From positions 1 through 56,144 of the forward strand of contig JADGIF010000002.1 in the NCBI GenBank assembly GCA_018985225.1: DNA of 56,144 bases, written 5' to 3'. The notes beneath the pieces are model-generated. The model saw nothing but the letters and a program-made list of their open reading frames with translations. It did no database searches and was not told where the DNA came from. The DNA comes from Amoeboradix gromovi. Taxonomy: Eukaryota; Sanchytriomycota; Sanchytriomycetes; Sanchytriales; Sanchytriaceae. The position numbers were made by a program, and so were the translations under genes. Shown in pieces: positions 20,988 through 33,000 of this stretch (the first letter of the stretch is position 1; each line of letters opens with the position of its first letter).

Positions 20988-21007
20988 AAATCTTCAATGG
21001 TGTAAAA
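20988..21007 (-). repeat. Right terminal inverted repeat
   Basis: AAATCTTCAATGGTGTAAAA is the exact reverse complement of the left repeat at 20075-20094. The Fanzor1-like ATG lies directly inside it. Confidence 0.85.
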
Positions 21008-21029
21008 ACTATTTTTACAACATTCTCCC

Positions 21030-24000
21030 ATGTCTCAAAACATACAAATTGAACATTTGCTTGGCAAAGCTATTACTTTGGCACCAGATAAACTGGCAGC
21101 ATTAACTGCACATTACAGTGAAGTGCTTGAAAAGTTTCTTAAGTGTGAGATAAACGTTCTTTATGTCCATATCCTAGAAGATCAGATACTAATCCAGGAA
21201 GATGTTCAACTTCCTTGCAAAACGCTGGTAATTTTAACAAACAATGCTTCCGTCTTTAACCCTGACAGAGTTTCTATATCTCAATTTCCTGGTGACGATT
21301 TAGTCAATGCTCTGTACCAGAATGTCCATTACACGGTAAATCCTTTGTTCTCCAAAACTACTCATGGAATACAAAGTAAGACAGTTCCTGTAACTAAAAA
21401 AAAGCTTGCAGAAGTAGAGTTAGCATTGGTTCAGCTCCAGAACAATGTAGAAATTCCAACTGTCAATTTGCAAATCCATCAAGAAGTCGTTGATTTTCTC
21501 AAACAAGTCGGTGATAAATCAGTCACTCCGGACGATATTCCCAAGTCAATAATTGAAAACGGTCATTTTTTGAATGAGCTGCAAACGCTAGTTAATGACT
21601 GGCTTAAAAACATCAAAATTCTAATATCCTTACAACGCGATCCGAGGTCTGGTTCAGCATCGCAGGAAATTTCATTTTGGTTAGATTTGGAGAAGACTCT
21701 TGAGTTTGTTGAGGTTCAGCTAAAAAGTCCAGGGGTATCTTGTACTTTGTTGATTCTTCAGCAGGCGCGTAGATTTCATGGATCTGCGTCATTTATCCAA
21801 GATACGGGTCTCAAGGATACACTAAGACAAGCTAAGAGTTATAACTTTCTGTTTCATGAATTCCCGATAAGTGAGCTGTTGAGTGCAGAAGAATTAAATG
21901 GGATGACTAACGGAATTAAAATGATATTTGAACATATGACGAAGAAAGCCAAGATAGCACCTTATCCTGTGTCCAAACTATTACATTTCCTTGAAGCTTT
22001 AAGTAAAGATGTCAACGATCAAGCTCTACGTATCATAAATGGTAAGAAGTTGATGGGTCTACCTAAAATTAAGTTTGATTCAATTATTAATGACTTTTTA
22101 TTAATGTTCAAATGCTGGGACGATCATTTTAAAGAATTTGGTACCATTTGTAGAGAACTTTTGCGTAAGCGTGCTGAGGCATTTGTTCCCTATAAAATAT
22201 TGAATGGTCACGAAAAGCTGCAACAAAGAGTTCAATTTCTAGCCCAACTTAGGGATTCTCATGATACATTACAAAGCGCACTGAAAGACATTATGAGACA
22301 GCAAGAAAGCGATGATCTAACTAGTATGCATGAATTGGATAATGCTTACGACTTGTTCACCGTATTAGATGTGTTGGATACTAGTAATGACGGACACGAA
22401 TCAATTCAGACTGCTGAAGCGACATATAACTCTCGGGTTAGCAGAATCGAAGCGCAGTTTATAGAGATGCTCAGAAATCTATTGAAGAATGCAGATACAC
22501 CGCAGATGATGCTTGCAGTATTTGAAAAATATCATTTGCTGTTAGGAAGGTCTAATATTAGGGGTGGCTTATTAGAGTTTCAATCAATGACTTTGGAATA
22601 CTTGAAATCGCAAATTAAATCACTACAGGATCAGTATGTGAACGGCTATGAGAACTGTAAGTTAAGCGTGATTCATCATACGAAGGGTATTCCTATGGTA
22701 AGTGGTAGGATAATGTGGATTAAACATTTAGAAACACAAATGCTAAGGGCTATCGATCAGTTAAAGGCATTACTTGGTAATGTGCAATCTCATTATGAAG
22801 GTCAAAAGATTATTGAAGAATACAAAGTATTTACTCGCAAGATAGATATAAATCAGTACCTTAATCATTGGGTACTTGAATTAAAATCTTACGGTCTCAA
22901 TAAATGCTTCGACAAATCTTTATTCCTGATTTCCAACAATGAAATCAAAGTCAATTTTAGCAAGCATTTGCTGAATGTGTACCGTGAATGTCGAAATCTA
23001 CAATTCTTGAACATTCAAGTACCATTAAACATCCAGCAATTCAGCAAGGAAATAAAAAAGCTGTATCCAATAGTGGTATCACTGTTTAATTCGTTTTACA
23101 GCGCCACTCACATACTATCAGTTCTCGAATCTGACATTGTATTGATAGATGAATATTGCACTGTGTTCTATCAACTATTGCAATCAAGTCATAGCATAGC
23201 GTGGTCGAATATGTTAGAACTGACTAACACTAGTAGATACCATTCCGATTTAGTGAATCAATGTGATTTAATCAAATTGAAGGCTAATAGAGTACTGCAT
23301 TACAAAAATGAGCTATCCAATGCTACCAATAAATTAACCGTTATTAGTAATGATGATATGCAGCTATTGGGTTCAAGTGTTCAATCTTTGTTTGATTCTA
23401 TGCAATTGGATGGTTTAAGTAACATTAGCTATTACTATGAGCAGTGGCTCTTAAACTCCTTATTTCCTCGACTAAACACCATTATTAATACAACTTTTAC
23501 TAACCTGATTGATAAAATGAAGAACATGCAGCATTTGAGTACTAGCAACTCACTTACTAGACTATCATCACTTAGTTTAAAGGATCATGCTATCACAGCT
23601 ATTCAACAGGAGCTACATGGCCTGGGATTCCAATGCGTGTTAAGAATTGAAAATCAGCGCATTTTAACAGAACCGCCATTGCTAGAATGTAAGGAGTGGT
23701 TGTTAGAACATGTAAACCGTACTTTGAACACATTTGCTATCAATATTCATCCAAATAGATTTAATCAAACGTCACATGTTAAAACGACTGTAAGTGATTT
23801 TGCATTGTACATGGACAACAAAATGATTTGTAAGTTTTATGAGCTAATTCATGAATATTACAATCAAGCTAATGGATTCCTCGATTCTATGCGCAAGTAT
23901 CAGGGTCTGCTCAAATGTACAGTGGATGCCATTCAAATGTTATTAAAAGATAGTTTGACCAACTGGTTGAAGATAATGAGTGAAATGAAAAAGGATAAAT

Positions 24001-27000
24001 CTCAACTAGAGTCACAAAATGGATTAACAATGTTTGGTCCAATATTAATAGATTACAGTGTAGTAAAAGAAGTGCTTATTAGTAAATACACTGCCATATT
24101 AAATGAGTCACAGATGATATTCATGTCAAAGGTACATAGCAAATCTAAATCATTCTTAGAGCTGATTAAATTATACAAGCTGGGAATGGAGGAACCAGTT
24201 GAACTAAATAACATATATACTAAACTGAATATTACACTTTACTCTAGCTCTGATGGTAGCATATCACTACTAATATTTATTCATTACTTAAACAAGCAGT
24301 TTCATGTTCTGCAAGAAGAGCTGCAGTTACTACAGCAATCTCATTTATTCATTAACAGATGCCATTTACCATATGCTAATGACTGGATATACTATGACAA
24401 TATTGAATCCAATTATAACAGTGTCAAGGAATATTTGAAGCGTAAAACGGATTCCATGCAAAACTCGTTGTCGTTACTAAAACAGAGTGTGGTAGTTCAA
24501 TCCACTGCATTGCAATCAAGTATCATTGAGCAATGTAAGGAATGGGATGCTAATAAACCTATACAACAACAATCAGTGGAATCGAGCTTAGAAATAATGA
24601 ACAAATACAATGATATATTTAATACACTATTAAATGAACAAAATGCACTGAACATTGCAAGGGACATGATGGAACTTCAGCTAATAAGAAGCGATGAGCT
24701 AAGCAGTGTATTAAATGAGATAAAGGACTTGCAAACGGTATGGGACAAAGTGAGTATAAACCACAATGAGTTGCACGAGCTAGGTAAAACAGAGTGGCAG
24801 GCATTGGATCCTAAACAGATCAGGGTAAGTCTAGAGCAGCTAAACAACAATATGGACCATTTGCCACCGTTTTACAAACAATATACACCTATAGTACATT
24901 TCAAAAATAAGGTTACCAGTTTAATAAAAAGCAACAGTATACTTTTTGATCTGCAATCGCCTGCATTAAAGCCACGCCACTTTCAAGAGCTACAAATTAA
25001 ATCGAACATTACTAATGCTAGTGCTATCAAAACTGTACAAGACATATGGGACCTACAATTAAACAGTAACATGTCTTGGTATAAAGAATTGATCAGTACC
25101 GCAAACGGTGAGTACAATTTGGAGCAATTTATTGAGAAATGTAAACAGACTTTAAAATCGTTTAAGATGAATACTTTCCACTATAAACAGAAGATCTGGT
25201 TATTAAGACAAGTTGATGACTTGTTTGAGACATGCGAGGAGTACTCCAGTAGCTTAAATAGCATGAAATCTAGTCCGTATTACAAGTCATTTGAGGAAGA
25301 TGCTTTATACTGGAGTGATAAAGTTAACTCTATTTACAAAGTGTTTAATACGATGCTTGATGTACAAAAGCTTTACATGCATTTAGAAGGTGTGTTCACA
25401 TCATCAAAAGAGATCAAGAACACACTTCCCAATGAATCGCAATTGTTTGAATCACATCACTCCGAGTTTATTCAGTTAACTAAAAAATCGAATCAAAAAG
25501 AGTATGTTTTGGACATAATTAACATTCCCAACATTCAATCTAACCTGGATAGAATATACAAGGGATTATGTAAACTCCAAAAATCGCTCTCAAATTTCCT
25601 TGAACAGCAGCGCACAAAGTTTCCTAGGTTCTACTTTATTGGTGATGATGATCTACTACAACTGATAGGGGATACCACATCGTTACAATTTCATCTTACT
25701 AAGCTGTTCCCTGGTATTGCTAGATTACTTTTAACTGATAACACCATATCAGGCATTTATAGCAAAGAGAATGAGCATGTTGAATTGGTGAATTCTATTA
25801 AACTGAATGATTTAATTCCAACACTCCAGCAGCTTGAGTTAGAGATCAAGAACACTTTGTTAGACCGATTTGCTTCATTGAATAAGATAGTTCAGAATAT
25901 ATGGGACAATCCTGATATAATCAGCTCAATATTGCACTACCCTTTCCAGATTATTGAGTTATCTCTAAGATATTCATGGACTGTTAAATGTGAGTCATTA
26001 ATGCCAAACACTAACAACCTGGTTCCGTCAATAACAGGTCTAATCAATCAACTACTGCAGCTAGTACAATCTACAGATGATGTTTTGATAATTAAGAAAT
26101 TAAAGAACCTAATTAAAGAGCTATTGCCTCTCCGTAAGTCAACGATTGATTGCAATGGTTGCAATAAATCAGATTATAAATGGCTTCAGTATCTGCGGAC
26201 CTATGTCAAGGATAAAAAACCCGAAATTGCAATAGGCCATAATTCTTTTGAATATAAATGTGAATATTACGGTGTAGTTGATAAGTTGATAAGAACTGAC
26301 TTGACTAATGATGCCAATTTGACGTTTGGATTAGCGCTAAACCACAATTTAGGATGCTCCCCAAGTGGCAAGGCCGGTACGGGAAAGACTGAATCTGTGA
26401 AGCAGATGGCCAATGTTATTGGTGTTATGTGTTTTGTGTTTTGCTGCGATGAGGCATTTGATGTACATGTAATGAAGCGTATATTATACGGTTTAAGCGC
26501 TATAGGGAGTTGGGGATGTTTTGATGAATTTAATAGGCTGGAATCAGACGATATGAGCTTGGTTAGTGTTTTAATAAAGCAACTGAGGCAGCAAAGTAAC
26601 AATCAATTGGGTATCTTTATTACAATGAATCCTACATATAAAGGTAGAAATGCGTTACCATTAGACCTTGTTAAGCTCTTCAGACCTGTGAAAATGGAGG
26701 TGCCAGATTTAGTCGATATAGCAGAAGCACTATTATACTGTGATGGCTTTACTACCAGTAGTGATCTAGCTATTCTTTTAACTAGATTATTCAACAAGTG
26801 TGAATTGTATTTGGATAAATGCCCTCATTATGACTTTGGACTACGAGCAATGAAGAGCGTACTATTGAATGCAGGCATCTATAAGCATTCAACTGGTAAC
26901 GAACTAGATTGTGTTTTAAATGCGCTAGCCAGCACAATAGCCCCAAAATTAACACTTAGTGATTCCATACTATTTGAATCTTTTGTTCAGAATGTGTTTA

Positions 27001-30000
27001 ATAGAGCATTGGTAAACACTATGATTAACAAGAGTATCGAACCACTTCTGAAACACCTACAGCTGTCAACAAGTAGCTCTTTTGTTGCCAAGGTTGATCA
27101 GTTTCTCAAGATTCATGACATATATCAAGGATTTATGTGCGTTGGCTACATCGGCAAGTCGACATGTATCAGTGTTTGCAAGCAAATACTGCAGATGGAT
27201 AAAAAGTTAAATGTATACAATATTAATGCCAAGGTATTAGATAAGCACTGTTTGTATGGTCAATTAAACACGGTTAGTAAGGAATGGACCGACGGTGTCT
27301 TTACGTCAATTCTTCGCAAGTGCATTAGCAACGCTAGCTCACTGTCGTGGATCATATTTGATTGCGATATTGATCCGATATGGTGCGAGAATTTAAATAG
27401 TGTTTTAGACGACAACAAAACATTGACTCTGCCAAATGGAGAACGACTGGTATTGCATGAGAACATTAAGCTGATATTTGAAGTAAATAGTCTGCAGCAC
27501 GCTACACCAGCTACAGTAAGTAGAAATGGTATAATATACTTTGATAAGGATCTTATACCAATAGAAGATGTAGTTGTGCACTACATACACAAACTCAGCA
27601 GTCCAACTATGATCAACCTTCTATTATCTAAAGTATCTCTAGTTATAAGTGTGTACGAAGCTAGCTTAAAATTACAGCATATTATGGATTATGAACTCCA
27701 CTTTTATTTAAACAGGTTTATTCATTTTGTGCAAGGATGCAGCGCTTTATACATATCAGATGTTAATTACAATACAGACGAGTCTGACAGTGCGTCTGTA
27801 ACACCCAACAATGTTATAATGCATGCGTTATTCTATGCTAGCTGTGGAGATGTTAATGAAGAGAACAGAAGTTTATTCATAGAGGACTTTAAAGAACTGA
27901 ATAACATGGATGATGTAGATTACTATAACACAATGCTGAATAGCAGTGGAATAGTAAACATTAACTCAACGTTAAGTGATAATGTAGTTGGTAATGATTT
28001 TAACATGATAATCCCGACTGTTGATACCGTTAGAAACGAGTCATTAATAACTGAACTTATACACAGCAAATCAGGACTGATACTAGTAGGTCCGGCAGGA
28101 AGTGGTAAAACAATGTCATTGGTAGGCTCACTGAAAAAGCAAATAAACACTGCATTTGCAATGCTTAACTTCAGTTCAGAAACTAGCTGTGATACAATAA
28201 TTACACTCTTAAAGCAACAGTGTGATGTTATAAATAGCCCAAATGGACTAATAATGACACCTAAGCATGGCAAGTCGTTAATAGTGTTTTGTGATGAAAT
28301 TAATTTGGTAAAATGCGACGACTATGGGACACAAATAGCATTGTCATTGATATGGCAGCTAATAACACAAAAGTCTTACCATGATGTACAATTAAACAGT
28401 ACAGTTAATATACAAAATATTATAATCATCGGTGCTTGCAATCCACCCACTTACAAAGGTAGAATTCCAATAAGTCACAGACTACTCAGGCATATGCCAG
28501 TGTTAAACGTAGGCTACCCATCGGAACAGTCACTAATTAGAATATATAACAGTTATATGTCATTCATACTAAAGCACTCCAGTAATAGCAATTATGGATT
28601 AAAAATAACAAAATATCTGGTTAATTGTTACATGCAGTGCAAGATAGAGTTTCCAAGTAGCAAGCAGTCCCACTACATTTACAGTCCTAGAGAATTGAGT
28701 AGGTGGGTCAGGGGAATACACTACTTTGTAGATCAGGATTTGGAACCTTCACTACAAGAACTAGTAGAATTGATTTATTATGAAGGAGAGCGGCTATTTC
28801 ATGATAGATTGATAGGAGAAGAGGAGCGCCTAAACTGCAAGCTGATATTGAAGAGTAACTTGGATGTCATAGCCACACCAACCATAACTACAGAGGTTGT
28901 GTTTAGCAACTGGATGAGTAGATGCTACCAAAGCACTAACATTGATGAACTGCGGCTATTTCTCGTAAACAGGTTAAAGACATTCAACGAGGAAGAGAGC
29001 ATAAATCAGCTTTATTTGACCAATGACTTCATTAATCATTTATCCCGAATAGACAGAGTATTGAAGCAGCCAAACGGTCACTTGCTACTATTTGGAACAC
29101 CTGGAAGTGGTAGAAAGTCCTTGTGCCATTTTGCGTGCTGGCTAAATGGAATTAGCGTAGAAATTCTGTCTGTTTACAATGGATACAGTTTGATTGAATT
29201 CGATGAATTACTACGCAAAATTATTAGGAAATGTGTATTATTAGATGATAAGATAGCATTATTAATCGATGACTCAAGCATCATAGAATCGTCATTTATC
29301 GAAAGGATGAACACGTTGTTGGCTAACTCTGAAATCCCAGGGTTATTTGATAATGATGAATACAATCAGATTATACAGCAAAACAAAAAGACTAGCAATA
29401 GTGACGATGTAGATGGTGATGCCTGGTTTGTGAATCAAATTAGAAATAACTTACATGTGGTATTTACAATGCAATATGGGAATGTCCAGTCCCCAGCATT
29501 GTTTAATAGATGCGTGGTTAATTACATGGGTGACTGGAGTGTTGACGATTTAATGCAGGTAGCAATGCAAATAGTGCCTGTCGGATTGAGCATAAATGAG
29601 ACAGAAACTAGCAGAGTGTTTGTAGACTTTCACAGGACTCAATCCAGTAATGCAGAAACATCACCAATGACGTTTTTGCATGCTGTAAAACTATTTGAAT
29701 TACAAACTACTACGAAATTAAACGAAATACAAGAGCAACAGCATCATTTTAATAATGGTCTTGATAAAATCAATAGCAGTGTATCATACATAGCACAACT
29801 TAAGAACGAGCTAACCATAAAGAACACTGATTTACAGAGCAAGCAACAAGTGGCTAATTCCACACTGAAAGAAATGGTAGTCAAACAACAAGAAGCAGAA
29901 CTGAAGAAGCAAGAATCCATAACTATAAGCAACGAACTACAAAGTAAGCAACACGATATACAACAACGTCAATCAATAGTTCAAGAGCAGTTGAGTAAAG

Positions 30001-33000
30001 CTGAACCAGCTGTTGAGCTGGCTAAACAGAGTGTGAGCGAAATAAAAAAGCAGCATCTTACAGAATTAAGAAGCATGCAGAATCCGCCAGTTTTGATAAA
30101 AACTACTATGGAGTGTATATGTTATATGCTTGGTAACAAACCAGATACATGGAAAGTAGTGCAGCAAATGATAAGAAAGGATGATTTTATTAGCAACGTT
30201 GTGAACTATGACACAGATTCTATTACTCCAGGTATACGGAATAAACTGCAGGAGTATTTGAGTGATGATAACTTTAATGCAGAGAATGTAAACAGGGCCA
30301 GTAAAGCGTGTGGTCCGCTATTTGTATGGATGACAGCCCAATTGAGTTTCAGCAGTATATTGCTACAAATCGGACCATTGAAAAAAGAACTAAACGATCT
30401 GCAAGTACAGTATGATATTGCGAATAACAAGTACAATGAGCTAATAGCACTGGTAGATGAGCTGACTAGCAACATTAGTGTTTATCAGTCGCAGTATACT
30501 GCAATGGTAAGTGAGGTTGAGCAGATAAAAAATGAACTAAACCTGACTAGTAACAAAGTAAACAAGGCCGAGTTACTGCTCAATGGACTAGATAGCGAGC
30601 AATCGAGATGGACTAGCACGGTAAGTGAGTTCAAGAGCCAATTGCAATGCATTATTGGTGATTGCATACTGCAAGCTATATTTATAGCATATCTCAGCAT
30701 CAAATCTCCCAAGGATCGATCTACCAATTTAGAAATCCTTGTAGGCATCTTGAACAATAGAAATATTCCAATTTCTAACACGCCAATGTCCAACTTATTA
30801 ATAACACCAAAAGACAAATTATTGCTACAGCCGGATGATGTTGTGTATATGAATCATGGTATCATCAAGCATTCTTTGTATCCATTATTTATTGTTGGTA
30901 AAGATGCTAGCGTTATAGTAGGATTAAATAAATACCAAACTACGTCGTTTAATCATCCGCAGTACATCAAGGTATTGGAGAACTGCATAAGGTTTGGTAC
31001 CACTTGCATTATTAACGATGCCAATCCTATAGATCCTATCATTATGCCATTATTGAATAAGCAGTACACTAAACAAGGCGGTAGACTTTTGATACAGCTA
31101 GGTAAACATTTAATAGAACAATCACCTTCATTCCAATTAATACTTACGAGCACTACAAGTGCACTTGATAACGCCTATGCTTGTAGGTGCAGCGTGGTTA
31201 ACTATACTACCAGCAAGGCTTCACTGCAGTCTAATACCATTAACAGAATACTGCATGTGCATAGTCCACATTTGCACCAGCAATTACAATTGGGAATTAA
31301 ACAGCAACTGCAATACACTCAGGAGTTGCAAGTGTTGGAGCATTCTTTACTGCAGGTCTTACATGTACAGGGTAATTTGCTAGACAATCCGAATGTATTA
31401 AGTCAACTACAAACAATTAAGCAACAAAGCAGTGAAATACAAGTTAAACTGGATAAAGATTTGGAGATACAGTCCACTATTAACAAGCAGTGTGAATCGT
31501 ACCACCTTTTCAGCGAATATGCATGTACCTTGTATTTTAAAACAACTAGCATTTTAAATGAATCGGAATACACTATAAATACAGATATGTACATGGAAAC
31601 GCTTAATAGAGCACTGGAAAGCAACAATAGTGACAGCATTGAGAAGTTGGCTGTTACATTTAGCAATTTGTTTTATTCGTTTTACTGCACCAGACTAGAG
31701 AAATCCGACGAATTACTATTCACGCTGCTTCTATTACAGCAATACTTGCACTACTACTACCCTGATATAAATATTGATTGTTTGACTAGCTTAGATGCCA
31801 TGGAAGTGGATGATGATAAGTTACTAGGCGAATTAATGACAAATAGAAACAAAACCCCGCAAGATTACCATTCATATTTAATCAAGTACAGTCAATCATT
31901 CAACCTAGATCTGAAATGTGATAAATATCAAATGTTGCAAAGCCACCTGATGGAATTGACTAAAGTAAACAACGCTACTGGTGCTGGAAAAGCCACTATA
32001 CCATCTGTAGTATTGATATCCAAGGGTGAGGTGATGTTGGATGAATATTGCAAGGACAGTAACGCATTGAATGTGGTCAAATCCAGCAATATATGCAATA
32101 AACCATGTGTGTACATCTGTAATCCAACTGAGCAATTATTAAATAGTGGAGTGCAGGTGTACTATATAGAACCAAGTAGTTCAATTTACAAGTGCTATGA
32201 ATCCATAAATAGCCAGTTAACTTTGCACGACAAAGAGATTGAGTATTCGGTATTATTCAAAATAACATGGTTGCATATACAAAGTATACAAAGGCTGCTG
32301 TATATACCAATTGGAATGCATATGAATTACGACATAAACCAAAGTGATTTGCATGCATTAATGATGTTTATTCGCGGTCATAATGTCGATAAATACATGT
32401 TTGTTAAATTGCTAAAATTAGTGTATATGCCCAAAATAACAAACTACTTCGATTGCCAAGTCATTGAAATATACATAGAGTTGCTTGCTAATGACATATT
32501 AGGCATACAACATGATACTGTGATTAGCAATGACATGGATCAATTTTACAGGGATCTAAAGGAAAATCCACTACTATTAGAGCTGGATGTTGGAATAGTT
32601 GAGAACATTGCAAAAATGGGAATTAGCAGGATGATTAACAAATTTAACAGGATATCATCAAATACCAATGAGAATGGACTAGTTATAGGGGAATGGATTA
32701 AGCAGCTGAGCAGCAAGATGGAGGTAGAGAGTGAACTTCAGAGCATTAAAGAGAACAATAAGCAGTTGAACGCACTGATTAACAGAATGAAGATGGATAT
32801 AAAAGGAATAGAAGATTATTACAAAGGGAAGCCTAGTATAAAAATTGATGATGTATTAGTTGAGCTACAGAACAATATGGTTCCAGACAAATGGATCACC
32901 ACAGTAGGAACATTGCACGACCTGAAGATATTTATAAATCAAAAAGGTATAATGCAGAGCATGATACAGCTAACAGACCTGTTCAATGAAATAAGAGGTG

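Larger units (their letters stand above)
20075..21007 (-). mobile_element. TIR-bounded DNA element carrying a Fanzor1-like remnant
   Basis: TTTTACACCATTGAAGATTT at 20075-20094 is repeated as its exact reverse complement at 20988-21007, giving 20-bp perfect terminal inverted repeats around 933 bp. The only gene inside is the minus-strand Fanzor1-like remnant. Its ATG (20984) lies four bases inside the right repeat. I cannot define a target-site duplication by eye. Fanzor1 proteins are known cargo of several TIR transposon families; which one supplied these ends cannot be told without a transposase. The right end is only 22 bp from the dynein start codon. Confidence 0.75.
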
